A stretch of DNA of 38,499 bases from the NCBI GenBank assembly GCA_937911745.1, contig CALDPX010000006.1:1-38499 (forward strand). The letters are read 5' to 3'. Within the stretch, counting starts at the first letter, position 1, and each line of letters starts with the position of its first letter. The notes beneath the pieces were generated by a model. The model did not search any database. It worked only from the letters and a program-made list of their open reading frames with translations, and had not been told where the DNA came from. Positions 14,224 through 22,379 of this stretch are shown piece by piece. Source of the DNA: an uncultured Alistipes sp. GTDB lineage: Bacteria; Bacteroidota; Bacteroidia; Bacteroidales; Rikenellaceae. The position numbers and the translations under genes are program-made.

Positions 14224-15603
14224 TTAGAAATTTTGACTTAGTATGCGCAACTCTTTGGGCAACAAAGAGTTTGTGCGTGAACCGATACGCTTAGTGAAAC
14301 CTATGGGCTGACCTTCGAAGAGTAGGAGGTTGAGTCCCTCGCCGAGTGCTGTTACGCACGAGAGTTCCTCCCTGCGGAAGTAGCGCAGCATATCCTCCTC
14401 TGTGAGTTCGGCTCTTTGGAAAGCCTCCTTGCGGAGCATTGCCGAGAGTGCCAGCGAGTGGTCGGGGCGGAATTTTTTGCCAAACATCTCACCCACCTTC
14501 ACGCCCGAAAAGAGGACACTCATCTGCTCCGCAACGGTGCGTACATCCTCCCACAGTGGGGCAGGATAGGCGTAGATACTCTCTCCTATGGTCGCTAAGT
14601 GGAGTGGGATGGAGTATTGCAGGTAGCCTGCAATCTCCTTTGCCACCCTCTTATCTACCTCACCAAAGGGGTTTTTGCGAGCCTTCTTGGGAGCTTTGCG
14701 GCGCGATGTACTCTCGCCACCTTTGCGCACAATGGCAGCAAACAATCCCTCGCCTTCGGTGCGGTGGGGGTAGAAATGAAAACACTCTGCAACACCTGCC
14801 TCGGTGCGGGCTATATTCCACTCCTCGGGGCAGATAATCTCTATCCTCTCGCAGTCAAACTCTCTGCACAGCCACTCCATATTCTCCTCATTCTCAGCTC
14901 TGTTGAAGGTGCAAGTGGAGTAGATGAAGATGCCACCCTCGCGGAGCGAAGCCCAAGCATCTGCCATAATGCGTCTTTGGCGTGTGGCACAGAGCCTTAC
15001 GTTGTCGAGGCTCCAATTCTCGCGTGCCTCCTCGCTCTTGCGGAACATACCCTCGCCCGAGCAAGGTGCATCCACAGCCACCACATCGAACCACCCCTCC
15101 AAAGAGCCCGCAAAGTGCGATGGGTCGTTGGAGGTGACAACCGTATTGCCCACGCCCCAACGCATAATGTTGTCGGCAAGTGTCAGAGCCCTCGCGCGTA
15201 TGACCTCGTTGGCAACCACAAGTCCTCGCTCGCCCATAATGGTGCTATAAAGTGTAGACTTGCCACCCGGAGCGGCGCACATATCCAAGAGGCGCAACCC
15301 CTCGGGCACCTCGCCTCCCAAAGCCTGCTCCAACAAGTAGCCCACAAACATCGATGATGCCTCCTGCACATAGTAGCCTCCCGCTTGAAAGTGTCCATCA
15401 CGAGTAAAAGAGGGACGCTCGGCAAGGTAGCGACCCCAACGACACCAGCTAACCTCCCTGCCCTCAGGAGCGGGGTAGGGTTTGTGGGGATTAACCCTTA
15501 TGGAGGTGGGCTGCGGAGCACTCTGCAAAGCCTCAATGAGCCTCTGAGCCTCCTCCTCGGGTATCTGCTCCCTCAGGAGTTCTATGAAGTCGGTGTTTGT
15601 CAT
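14224..15603 (-). CDS. rRNA (cytosine-C5)-methyltransferase, RsmF/NOL1-NOP2 type
   Basis: The protein is 459 residues and methylates cytosine C5 in rRNA (or tRNA) using S-adenosylmethionine. The Rossmann core contains CAAPGGK (109-115) for the cofactor, VDAPCSGEGMFRK with one catalytic Cys at 181, and STCTF with the second Cys at 231. The C-terminal third has the RsmF-like extension (GEMFGKKFRPDHSLALS, then GFTKRIGSRTNSLLP). The exact target base is not determined by these motifs; RsmF in E. coli modifies C1407 of 16S rRNA. It is read after the deoxynucleoside kinase gene, separated from it by a two-hairpin repeat (15648-15742). Confidence 0.92.
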   Translation of the reverse strand: MTNTDFIELLREQIPEEEAQRLIEALQSAPQPTSIRVNPHKPYPAPEGREVSWCRWGRYLAERPSFTRDGHFQAGGYYVQEASSMFVGYLLEQALGGEVPEGLRLLDMCAAPGGKSTLYSTIMGERGLVVANEVIRARALTLADNIMRWGVGNTVVTSNDPSHFAGSLEGWFDVVAVDAPCSGEGMFRKSEEARENWSLDNVRLCATRQRRIMADAWASLREGGIFIYSTCTFNRAENEENMEWLCREFDCERIEIICPEEWNIARTEAGVAECFHFYPHRTEGEGLFAAIVRKGGESTSRRKAPKKARKNPFGEVDKRVAKEIAGYLQYSIPLHLATIGESIYAYPAPLWEDVRTVAEQMSVLFSGVKVGEMFGKKFRPDHSLALSAMLRKEAFQRAELTEEDMLRYFRREELSCVTALGEGLNLLLFEGQPIGFTKRIGSRTNSLLPKELRILSQNF

Positions 15604-15647
15604 CTCTTGTTTCTGGGGCTTATGAGAGTTATGAGAAAATTCTCAAC

Positions 15648-15742
15648 TTTCGCAAATGCGAGTAAGCGAGAGCAGAGAAAACAAGTTTTCTCTGCCGAGC
15701 GTGAGCATTTTAGACGAAAAAAATCTTTTTTCGTCAATTTTC
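15648..15742 (-). repeat. Two-hairpin 3' repeat, copy 1 (after the deoxynucleoside kinase stop)
   Basis: Read on the - strand it starts right after the TAG stop. It begins GAAAATT, then a hairpin with GACGAAAAAA and TTTTTTCGTC arms, then CTAAAATGCTCACGCTCGGC, a second hairpin with GCAGAGAAAAC and GTTTTCTCTGC arms, and ends TCGCTTACTCGCATTTGCG. The second copy follows desulfoferrodoxin (23606-23695). First-hairpin arms differ between copies but stay paired. Confidence 0.8.
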
Positions 15743-16378
15743 CTAAAACCCAATGGTTCGTACCTCTTTACCCTCGGCTTTGTTGAGTTCTTCGAGGTTG
15801 CGGATGATGGTGTCTATAATCTCGGGTTTGCCCACAAAGTCTATCTCATCAATGTTGATAGTAAGCAACTTACCTTTATAAGAGGCAATCCACTCGTTAT
15901 AGCGGTTGTTGAGCCTTTCGAGATATTCGAGGTCGATATTCTTCTCGTACTCTCTGCCTCGTTTGAGAATTTGGCGTACGAGGGTAGGAACGCTCGCTTT
16001 GAGGTAGATGAGAATGTCGGGCGAGGGCACAAGGTCGGTAGCCAGAGTAAAAATCTTCATATAGGTGCCGTAGTCTCTGGTACTCATAAGTCCCATTTGG
16101 TGGAGATTACCGGCAAAAATGTGTGCATCCTCATGGATGGTCCTATCCTGAATGACGTTACCCGTACTCTCGGCAAGCATTTGGAGAGTCTGGTTGATGC
16201 GGCTACCGAGGAAGAACATCTGAAAGTTGAACGACCAGCGACTCATATCCTCATAGAAGTCGGCGATGTATGGGTTATCAATATCCTCATAGTATGCCTT
16301 TGCTCCGTAGTGGGCGGAGAGTATTTCGGTCAGCGAGGTTTTGCCGCTACCGATGTTGCCTGCAATTGCTATATACAT
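15743..16378 (-). CDS. Deoxynucleoside kinase
   Basis: A 211-residue dNK-family kinase that phosphorylates deoxynucleosides in the salvage route. It has the P-loop GNIGSGKT (7-14), a catalytic-base region YEDIDNPY (30-37), the DRT motif at 78-80 within IQDRTIHEDAHIF, and the lid region RILKRGREYEKNIDLEYLE with the Arg residues that close over ATP. Specificity (dA/dG versus dT/dC) cannot be read reliably. It starts 24 bases after the GH3-family gene and belongs to the same - strand run. Its stop codon is directly followed by the two-hairpin repeat. Confidence 0.9.
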   Translation of the reverse strand: MYIAIAGNIGSGKTSLTEILSAHYGAKAYYEDIDNPYIADFYEDMSRWSFNFQMFFLGSRINQTLQMLAESTGNVIQDRTIHEDAHIFAGNLHQMGLMSTRDYGTYMKIFTLATDLVPSPDILIYLKASVPTLVRQILKRGREYEKNIDLEYLERLNNRYNEWIASYKGKLLTINIDEIDFVGKPEIIDTIIRNLEELNKAEGKEVRTIGF

Positions 16379-16402
16379 AATATTCGGGTGTTGTATGTGT
16401 TG

Positions 16403-17950
16403 TTAGTCTTGTTTATTACTGTTTATCCTCGCATTGTGGAACTCTTTGAGCCTTTCAACATAGTCCCTCGTGCCATTCAGGCGGGGAATTTTGATTTGTC
16501 CGCCGAGTCTGCCATCCAAGCGCAATAGCTCCTCGAAGGTGTCTTCCGCAACTACGGTAACTATGGGGCGGAGGAGCGTAAAGTTGTTCTTGCGTTTGGC
16601 TGCATAGTCGCTATTCTGTCCCTGCATAGCTCTGTCGAGTGCATCAGTAAAGTGTTCCAACGAGTCGGGTTGCTTGTAGAAAGTTACAACCCACTCGTGC
16701 GAGCCCTTAGCCATTTCGCCCTCAATCTCGCCCATAAAAACGGGTGCCATCGTATACTCCTTAATCTCCGCTCCACATTCGTGACACGCCTGCTCCATAG
16801 CCCTCTCGGCATTGTCGATGATTATCTCCTCGCCAAAGGCGTTCACAAAGAGTTTTGTCCTGCCTGTGAAGTGGAACTTGTAGGGAGTGGTCTGTGTGAA
16901 GCGTATCGTATCGCCAATCATATACCTCCACAAGCCGTTGCTCGAAGTTATAATCATAGCGTAGTTCTTACCTACCTCCACCCCCTCCAAGGGGACAATT
17001 TTAGACTTGTCGCCCATCGCATCGGTAGGCATAAACTCATAGAAGCAGTTGTAGTCGAGCATCAAGAGCATCTCGTCCGTAAAGGGCTCCTCGGCAATGC
17101 CAAAGAAGCCTTCGCTGGCGTTGTAGGTCTCAATATACTTCATATTCGCCGAGGGAATGAGTTTCTCGAACTGACGTTTATATGGCTTGAAACTCATACC
17201 ACCGTGCACGAAGAGTTCCAGGTTGGGCCATACCTCCAACAGGTTATCCTTACCCGTATATTTGAGTATGCGCTCAATCATCACAAGGTTCCAACTCGGT
17301 ACACCCGCCAAACTCCTCACATCCTTTTTGGTGCACCTCTCACAGATGAGCCTTACCTTCTTGTCGAAGTCCGCCAACAATGCAATACTTTTATGTGGCT
17401 CGCGGATGGGTGCTCCGATGGCGGGAGTATTGTCGATGAGAATGCTCGAAAGGTCGCCACTCGGTATAATATCGCCTTTCTTCTCCAACTTCTTGCTGCC
17501 GCCAAGGATGAGTGTCTTACCCAAGTAGGCTCCGCCATTGGGGTAGAGATGGGTATAGATGGCTGCCACATCCAGCGGTCCTTGCATATGGGAGTCCCTG
17601 AGTCCTTGTTTGGTCAAAGGCAGGTATTTGGATGTGCCCTCGGTGGTGCCCGACGACTTGCTGAACCACCCCACCGGGCGGTTCCAAGTTACACACTTCT
17701 CGCCCTTTTGCATACGCTCCACCCAGGGCTGAAGATCCTTATACTCCATTACGGGTATCCTCTTGCGGAACTCTGAGTAGGACATACCACGATAAATGCC
17801 ATACTCCCTACCAAAGACGGTCTGCTCACCAGCCTTTACAAGTCGGGCATATTGCTCCTGCTGTACCTCGTGGGGATGTTGTTTGAAGTGCTCAATCTTC
17901 CTAAGGCGTGGAGCAAAGTAGAGTTGTAGGAGTCTGTTTACAAGTTTCAT
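16403..17950 (-). CDS. GH3-family acyl-adenylate-forming enzyme
   Basis: A 515-residue homologue of plant GH3 (auxin-responsive) acyl-acid amido synthetases. The ATP/AMP loop is clear: SSGTTEGTSKYLPLT (from residue 99), followed by YNASEGFFGI and LDYNCFYEFMP (the acyl-substrate region) and the WRYMIGDTIRFT and GRTKLFVNAFGEEI motifs, the last corresponding to the hinge of adenylating enzymes. In plants these enzymes conjugate amino acids to acyl hormones; the bacterial substrate is unknown. It sits between trkA and the deoxynucleoside kinase, gaps of 86 and 24 bases, which suggests co-transcription but gives no metabolic clue. Family call is secure, function open. Confidence 0.9.
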   Translation of the reverse strand: MKLVNRLLQLYFAPRLRKIEHFKQHPHEVQQEQYARLVKAGEQTVFGREYGIYRGMSYSEFRKRIPVMEYKDLQPWVERMQKGEKCVTWNRPVGWFSKSSGTTEGTSKYLPLTKQGLRDSHMQGPLDVAAIYTHLYPNGGAYLGKTLILGGSKKLEKKGDIIPSGDLSSILIDNTPAIGAPIREPHKSIALLADFDKKVRLICERCTKKDVRSLAGVPSWNLVMIERILKYTGKDNLLEVWPNLELFVHGGMSFKPYKRQFEKLIPSANMKYIETYNASEGFFGIAEEPFTDEMLLMLDYNCFYEFMPTDAMGDKSKIVPLEGVEVGKNYAMIITSSNGLWRYMIGDTIRFTQTTPYKFHFTGRTKLFVNAFGEEIIIDNAERAMEQACHECGAEIKEYTMAPVFMGEIEGEMAKGSHEWVVTFYKQPDSLEHFTDALDRAMQGQNSDYAAKRKNNFTLLRPIVTVVAEDTFEELLRLDGRLGGQIKIPRLNGTRDYVERLKEFHNARINSNKQD

Positions 17951-18036
17951 CTTTCTTTGTCTGTTTTCTTCTTTCTTGGTTATTCAGCTTATGGGTTGGT
18001 GTCTGAGAGAAGTGTGTTTGGGTGAGTGTTTGGGTG

Positions 18037-19377
18037 TTAGTTGAAGAACTTGCCTATTTTGCCTATCGCTCCGGGCAGCGCAAAGACTACCACACGGTCG
18101 TAGGCGTTGATTTGGGTTGCGCCTCCAACAAGGAATACATTGTCTGCCCTCACGATGCCGCCAATAGTAGCATCGACAGGAAAACCAAGTTCGGAAACAG
18201 GTACCTTTGTGGCGGGTGAGTTGGGTTTGACAATAAACTCCAAAACCTCCGCCTGAGAGCCCGTAAGGCAGCGAATAGCCTGTACGTCCGTATTCATAGT
18301 GAAACGAAATATGTTGCTTGCAGTGACCATCTTTTTGTTGATGATCGTATCGATACCGATGCTCTCGGCGATGTTGATGTAGTTGAGGTTTTCGACCTCG
18401 GCAATAACCTTCTTGACACCCATCCTCTTGGCAATCATAGCCGTAAGGATGTTGGTCTCGCTCCTTCCGGTAACTGCCACAAAGGCGTCCATACTCTGCA
18501 ATCCCTCCTCCAACATAGCCTCAATGTCTCGTCCGTCCTCATTGATAATGAGTGTGCTATCGAGAATCTCTGCAAGCCTATATGCCTTCTCGGCGTTGTA
18601 CTCTACCAGTTTTACGCCAAGTTTGTCCTGCAACTCCAAGGCAATACGAACACCCACTTTACTGCCTCCCAAAATCATAACATTCTCAATAGAAATATCG
18701 GTCATACCGCTATACTCCACAAGGCGAGAGGTATCCAATACGTTAGTGATGACATAGATGGTGTCACCCTCGTGATAGATGTCGTCGCCGTGGGGAATTA
18801 TGGTTTGTTCGTTGCGTTCGATGGCAACTGTGCGGAATTTCACACCCGTCATCTGTTCGTTTACTTCCATAATCGAGTGGTCGATAAAGGGAGAACCAGC
18901 CTCCAACTTGAAAACCGATAGGGCAAGTTTGCCGCCCGAAAAATCGACATACTCCGTGGTAGAAGAGTGGCCCAATAGGTTGACAACCTCCAAGGCGGTG
19001 ACCTTCTCGGGGTAGAAGATATAGTCGATTCCCATATTGATAAATACCTCCTTGTTATTGGGCTCGAGGTACTCGTTGTTGTCTATGCGTGCAATGGTCT
19101 TCTTTGCACCCAACTGCTTGGCAAGCATAGCGGAAATAAGGTTAGGACTCTCCTCGCGATTGACGGCAATGAAGAGGTCGGCCTTGCGTACCGAAGCCTT
19201 TTTGAGCGTGGCAAAGGTTGTGCAGTCGCCCTCAATTGCCACCACATCTGCCACAGCAGTGACATCTTCGAGCAACTTGGGATTGTCGTCAATGACGGTG
19301 ATGTCGTGGGAATTCTCGCCCAACATTCGCGCAAGGTGGCTTCCAACCTCGCCTGCTCCTGCAATAACTATTCGCAT
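18037..19377 (-). CDS. trkA: Trk-type K+ uptake regulatory protein TrkA
   Basis: A 446-residue peripheral membrane protein that binds nucleotides and gates the TrkH/TrkG potassium channel. It has two RCK units. The first starts MRIVIAGAGEVGSHLA with the NAD(H)-binding GxGxxG and an acidic residue at the end of beta-2 (VIDDN), and the second begins near VMILGGSKVGVRIALELQ. Each is followed by a TrkA-C domain. I place the start at 19377 (MRIVI), 18 codons after the longest possible start, because the added N-terminus is unlike the family. No trkH gene is in the window. It is the first gene of the long - strand run. Confidence 0.93.
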   Translation of the reverse strand: MRIVIAGAGEVGSHLARMLGENSHDITVIDDNPKLLEDVTAVADVVAIEGDCTTFATLKKASVRKADLFIAVNREESPNLISAMLAKQLGAKKTIARIDNNEYLEPNNKEVFINMGIDYIFYPEKVTALEVVNLLGHSSTTEYVDFSGGKLALSVFKLEAGSPFIDHSIMEVNEQMTGVKFRTVAIERNEQTIIPHGDDIYHEGDTIYVITNVLDTSRLVEYSGMTDISIENVMILGGSKVGVRIALELQDKLGVKLVEYNAEKAYRLAEILDSTLIINEDGRDIEAMLEEGLQSMDAFVAVTGRSETNILTAMIAKRMGVKKVIAEVENLNYINIAESIGIDTIINKKMVTASNIFRFTMNTDVQAIRCLTGSQAEVLEFIVKPNSPATKVPVSELGFPVDATIGGIVRADNVFLVGGATQINAYDRVVVFALPGAIGKIGKFFN

Positions 19378-19457
19378 AGTGTGGTCGTTTTTGGGTTGTT
19401 TTGAAACCTCAGTAATTTTTTTGTCCCTCATCGGGGTGCAATATCACGCAAAAATAC

Positions 19458-19465
19458 TATTTTTG
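19458..19465 (+). promoter_or_regulatory. -7 box for the small membrane protein gene
   Basis: TATTTTTG at 19458-19465 matches TAnnTTTG; no well-spaced -33 box is seen. It overlaps the in-frame GTG at 19465 and so supports the ATG at 19495 as the true start. Confidence 0.45.
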
Positions 19466-19494
19466 TGCGAAAACAACCAATTTTTACTAAGGAA

Positions 19495-19767
19495 ATGTCG
19501 GCAACTTTTGTAGTAATTCTCATAAGTATCGGTGTGGTGGGCTTTTTTGTGCTCGCCCTCTCGCTCACACAGATGATTAAAGGACACCCCATACAGTCCG
19601 AAATATCCACCAATCCCAATATGAAGGCTCTGGGCATAAAGTGCGCTATGCAGCAAGAACGCGAGGCACAAATGGAGGCTATGGGCTTGGAGTCGTGCGA
19701 CACCAATCCAGATTGTAATGGTGAATGTGGCGCGTGTGCAGCGGTAAATAACCAATCTCGCGGGTAA
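19495..19767 (+). CDS. Small membrane-anchored protein with C-terminal Cys cluster
   Basis: A 90-residue protein with one N-terminal membrane helix (about residues 4-26) and a soluble tail containing NMKALGIKCAMQQERE and then GLESCDTNPDCNGECGACAA. It has five cysteines in all, four of them in the last 30 residues (C-x5-C-x3-C-x2-C). Small Bacteroidetes membrane proteins with a related N-terminus and a GI-x-CA motif are known, but I cannot assign a function. The Cys cluster could bind a metal or an iron-sulfur centre. The start at 19495 is preferred over GTG 19465, which lies in the -7 box. Its final codons and TAA are part of the 3' hairpin repeat (locus B). Confidence 0.7.
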   Translation: MSATFVVILISIGVVGFFVLALSLTQMIKGHPIQSEISTNPNMKALGIKCAMQQEREAQMEAMGLESCDTNPDCNGECGACAAVNNQSRG

Positions 19768-19860
19768 ATTTTGCACCGCACTGCGATAGGCGAGTTCCTC
19801 ATTTGCGCTAAGCAAACTGCGGACTCGCCTTCTTGTTTGGCACAAAATTTCCTCCGCGAT
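19760..19860 (+). repeat. Modular 3' hairpin repeat, locus B
   Basis: The unit begins within the gene end (GGGTAAATTTTGCACCGC) and supplies its TAA stop. The hairpin has arms GGCGAGT and ACTCGCC around the core TCATTTGCGCTAAGCAAAC, then TTCTTGTTTGGCACAAAAT and TTCCTCCG. It is nearly identical over about 95 bases to the unit after topA (29650-29740, opposite strand), differing by paired G-to-A and C-to-T changes in the inner stem. Confidence 0.8.
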
Positions 19861-19876
19861 ATTGATTATTTTTATA

Positions 19877-19955
19877 GTCTAATGTCTGATGTCTAACGTC
19901 AATAGTACTAAGGCTTATAGGGCGTTTAAGGAGTTTAACGACTTTAATGTTCTTC
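19877..19955 (+). repeat. Diverged GTCTAAC heptads plus conserved block, copy 2
   Basis: GTCTAAT, GTCTGAT and GTCTAAC are followed by GTCAATAGTACTAAGGCTTA, then GTTTAAGGAGTTTAACG. The arrangement matches 3100-3180. No coding potential. Confidence 0.65.
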
Positions 19956-19971
19956 CTGCCCCAAAGCGCAC

Positions 19972-20004
19972 AAAAAAAAGAGGAGAACTCGCGTTCTCCT
20001 CTTT
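19972..20004 (-). terminator. Intrinsic terminator immediately after tRNA-His
   Basis: On the - strand AAAGAGGAGAAC pairs with GTTCTCCTCTTT around a 4-base loop, followed by a T run. The first base of the stem is the terminal A of the encoded CCA, so the terminator abuts the tRNA. Confidence 0.88.
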
Positions 20005-20079
20005 GGGGTGACTGATGGGGCTCGAACCCACGACATTTGGAACCACAATCCAACGCTCTGCCAACTGAGCTACAGTCAC
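20004..20079 (-). tRNA. tRNA-His (GTG)
   Basis: The cloverleaf is complete: acceptor GTGACTG/CAGTCAC, anticodon stem-loop TTGGA-TTGTGGT-TCCAA with anticodon GTG, and T-loop TTCGAGC. The base before the acceptor stem (20080) gives the extra 5' G of tRNA-His, opposite C73, and CCA is encoded. It follows rpsT on the same strand. Confidence 0.95.
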
Positions 20080-20127
20080 CATCTGAGGTCTTCTCTCTAC
20101 CTTGTAGCGAAGACCTGTGACGGACTA

Positions 20128-20379
20128 CTACAAACCGTTAACGTGAACCTGCAAGCCGCTTTTGAGGTTGGCTGCTTTGTTCTTGTGAATGACGTTCTTC
20201 TTTGCGAGTTTGTCCAACATAGCAGCCACTTTGGGAAGAAGTGCCTCGGCAGCGGCTTTGTCAGTGGTACCACGCAATGCCTTCACAGCGTTACGAGTTG
20301 TCCTGTGGTAGTACTTATTCGCAACCCTGTGTGTCTCGGTTTGGCGAATACGTTTTTTAGATGACTTGTGATTTGCCAT
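20128..20379 (-). CDS. rpsT: Ribosomal protein S20
   Basis: An 83-residue, very basic protein with the S20 start MANHKSSKKRIRQTETHRVANKYY (given here by its first residues MANHKSSKKRIRQ) and the family's helix-rich pattern ending in KSGLQVHVNGL. S20 binds 16S rRNA early in small-subunit assembly. It sits between tRNA-Glu (upstream) and tRNA-His (downstream) on one strand, with no internal terminator, so the three are probably one transcript from the promoter at 20518-20548. Identification is secure. Confidence 0.95.
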   Translation of the reverse strand: MANHKSSKKRIRQTETHRVANKYYHRTTRNAVKALRGTTDKAAAEALLPKVAAMLDKLAKKNVIHKNKAANLKSGLQVHVNGL

Positions 20380-20411
20380 AGTTATTTGTTTTTTATAATT
20401 TTTTTGTCTTG

Positions 20412-20483
20412 CAGCCCATAGCAGAGTCGAACTGCTCTTTCAAGAATGAAAATCTTGCGTCCTAACCGATAGACGAATGGGCC
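20412..20483 (-). tRNA. tRNA-Glu (TTC)
   Basis: Acceptor GGCCCAT pairs with ATGGGCT (G1-U72 wobble), the anticodon stem-loop is CAAGA-TTTTCAT-TCTTG with anticodon TTC, and the T stem-loop is AGCAG-TTCGACT-CTGCT. CCA is not encoded, unlike the other two tRNAs in the window. Confidence 0.93.
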
Positions 20484-20517
20484 CCGCCTACAATACGTAG
20501 GTTGCTTTTTAGCGGTG

Positions 20518-20548
20518 CAAAGGTAACTAAAAAATGGTAATTTGCAAA
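20518..20548 (-). promoter_or_regulatory. Promoter for tRNA-Glu-rpsT-tRNA-His
   Basis: On the - strand TTTG (20545-20548), a 19-base spacer and TACCTTTG (20518-20525) give a perfect Bacteroidetes promoter about 35 bases before the tRNA. Confidence 0.75.
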
Positions 20549-20564
20549 CTAATTTTCAATTTTT

Positions 20565-21347
20565 TCACTTTTTTAATCTAACATTGCCACGCTCGCGGTC
20601 GAATTCTATCTGGGCGCTATCGAAAATTCTCTGCATAACTCCCTCTTCTATAAGCATTTCCGCTGTGCCATAGTGGAACTTGCCGCCCTCAATCACAGCT
20701 ATCGTATCGCAAAGTTCAATGGCTATCGACAGGTCGTGAGTAGAAAAGAGAATACACTTACCCTCCTTATGTGCCAACCTTTTGAGTAGCAGGCAAATCT
20801 CGTACTTATTGGGCAGGTCGAGAAATGCAGTGGGCTCATCCAGGAGGATTATGGGCGTATCTTGTGCCAATGCGCGGGCTATCATCACTCGTTGGCGTTC
20901 GCCATCGCTGAGGCTATCCATCGAGGACTCCGCAAAGTGCTCCATACCCACCAATCTGAGCGACTCGCGCACCTTGGTCTTATCCTCCTCGGTGAGTCTG
21001 CCCACCCAATTTGTATAGGGTGCCCTGCCGAGCGACACCACATCCCAGACGTGCAAATTCTGTACCCTCACATCCTCTGTCGACACAAAGGCTATGCGGC
21101 TGGCTACTTCCCTCATCGTGAGTTCCGAAGCGTCCATACCGCCAATGGTTATATGTCCCTTTTGGGGTTTGGCAAGGGCGGCAATGGTGCGTAGCAGGGT
21201 ACTCTTACCCGTGCCGTTACGACCAATCAGTGCCGTCAGTTCGCCCCAGCCGAAGCCAACGCTCGCATCAGCCATCAACACTCTCTCCCCGTAGCCGAGT
21301 GTCACATCGTGCAGCTCGATTGTATATATGCGTTCCATATCTGCCAT
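20565..21347 (-). CDS. ABC importer ATPase, siderophore/cobalamin type (FecE/BtuD-like)
   Basis: The 260-residue ATPase of a type II importer. Walker A is GRNGTGKST (42-50), the signature is LSDGE (146-150) and Walker B is ILLDEP (167-172), followed by a D-loop and the switch His in STHDLS. The sequence fits the FecE/FhuC/BtuD group that powers uptake of ferric siderophores, haem or cobalamin. It starts 6 bases after the permease gene stop, completing an operon of binding protein, permease and ATPase. The first ATG is assumed; an ATG three codons later is also possible. Ligand not determined. Confidence 0.9.
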   Translation of the reverse strand: MADMERIYTIELHDVTLGYGERVLMADASVGFGWGELTALIGRNGTGKSTLLRTIAALAKPQKGHITIGGMDASELTMREVASRIAFVSTEDVRVQNLHVWDVVSLGRAPYTNWVGRLTEEDKTKVRESLRLVGMEHFAESSMDSLSDGERQRVMIARALAQDTPIILLDEPTAFLDLPNKYEICLLLKRLAHKEGKCILFSTHDLSIAIELCDTIAVIEGGKFHYGTAEMLIEEGVMQRIFDSAQIEFDRERGNVRLKK

Positions 21348-21353
21348 AGTGCT

Positions 21354-22379
21354 CTACATCATCATTTTACGGTTGCGGAATATGACGATAATAACAATGG
21401 GAATACCCACAAGTGCCGACACGGTGTTGATGGGCAGCGAGAGGTCGCTCGCCGGTAGCGAGGAGGCTATATCGCACAGTAGCATAATGGTCGTGCCGCA
21501 CAGCATTGTGGCGGGCACCAGCACTCTATGGTCTGCCTCGCGGAATAGCATACGGGCAACGTGTGGCACCGCCAAGCCTACAAAGCCGATGGGACCGCAG
21601 TATGCCGTAACCGTACCCGCAAGGAGTACCGTAGTGAGTGTAACCATCAATCGTGTGCGCCTAATGTTGAGTCCCATTGTGCGGGCGTAGTTCTCGCCCA
21701 AAAGGAGTATGTTGAGCGGTTTGATAAGCAGCACCGAGAGTACCAATCCCACAACAATAACGGGCACAACCACACATAGTTGAGATAGTGTAACGCCACC
21801 AAGCGAGCCCATAGTCCATACCACATACGACTTCAAGGCTCCCTCGGGCGAGAGGTACTGCATAATCTCCACCAGAGCCGAGGCTGCCGAGCCGAACATC
21901 ATACCGAGAATGAGCACCGTCATAATGTTTTTGATGCGAGCAGTAACCGCCATAACGACCATCATAATAGCAGCCGAGCCTATCCACGCTGCGCCTGCAA
22001 CGCCCACATTCTGAACTACGGGGTTGGCGGTCGAAATGCCCAGCAGGGGCAGTCCCAATAGCATTATCGATACGCCCAAACTTGCGCCCGAACTGACACC
22101 CAACACATAAGGTCCTGCCAGGGGGTTGCGGAAGAGGGTTTGCATCTGCAAGCCCACCGTAGAGAGTGCTGCGCCCGCAAGCAATGCCATAACAGCTTTG
22201 GGTAGTCGGAAGTTGCGGATAATTAGGCTTGTAGCATCGCCTTCTGCGCCCGAGCCCCACAGCCCACGCCACACCTCGTCAAGTGGTATGGCGACCGAGC
22301 CCACAGCCAAATCCACCACAAAGAGCAGTAGAGTGGCCACAGCAAGAGCGGAGAAAAGTATGGTGTTGCGTTTTGTCAT
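21354..22379 (-). CDS. ABC importer permease, FecCD/BtuC family
   Basis: A 341-residue permease with about ten hydrophobic segments. Family landmarks are visible: LPRAVMALLAGAALSTVG-like block (LPKAVMALLAGAALSTVGLQMQ is the local version, about 54-75), RNPLAGPYVLGVSSGASLG (about 79-97), GLNIRRTRL (the coupling region, about 234-242) and GPIGFVGLAVPHVAR (about 261-275). It forms the homodimeric channel for the lipoprotein-delivered ligand. Its start codon overlaps the binding-protein stop by 4 bases (ATGA), indicating translational coupling. Confidence 0.93.
   Translation of the reverse strand: MTKRNTILFSALAVATLLLFVVDLAVGSVAIPLDEVWRGLWGSGAEGDATSLIIRNFRLPKAVMALLAGAALSTVGLQMQTLFRNPLAGPYVLGVSSGASLGVSIMLLGLPLLGISTANPVVQNVGVAGAAWIGSAAIMMVVMAVTARIKNIMTVLILGMMFGSAASALVEIMQYLSPEGALKSYVVWTMGSLGGVTLSQLCVVVPVIVVGLVLSVLLIKPLNILLLGENYARTMGLNIRRTRLMVTLTTVLLAGTVTAYCGPIGFVGLAVPHVARMLFREADHRVLVPATMLCGTTIMLLCDIASSLPASDLSLPINTVSALVGIPIVIIVIFRNRKMMM

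Noticed and set aside
16652..17776. A 374-residue open frame antisense to the GH3-family gene
   Set aside because: Shadow of a well-conserved gene; composition and lack of motifs show it is not coding.
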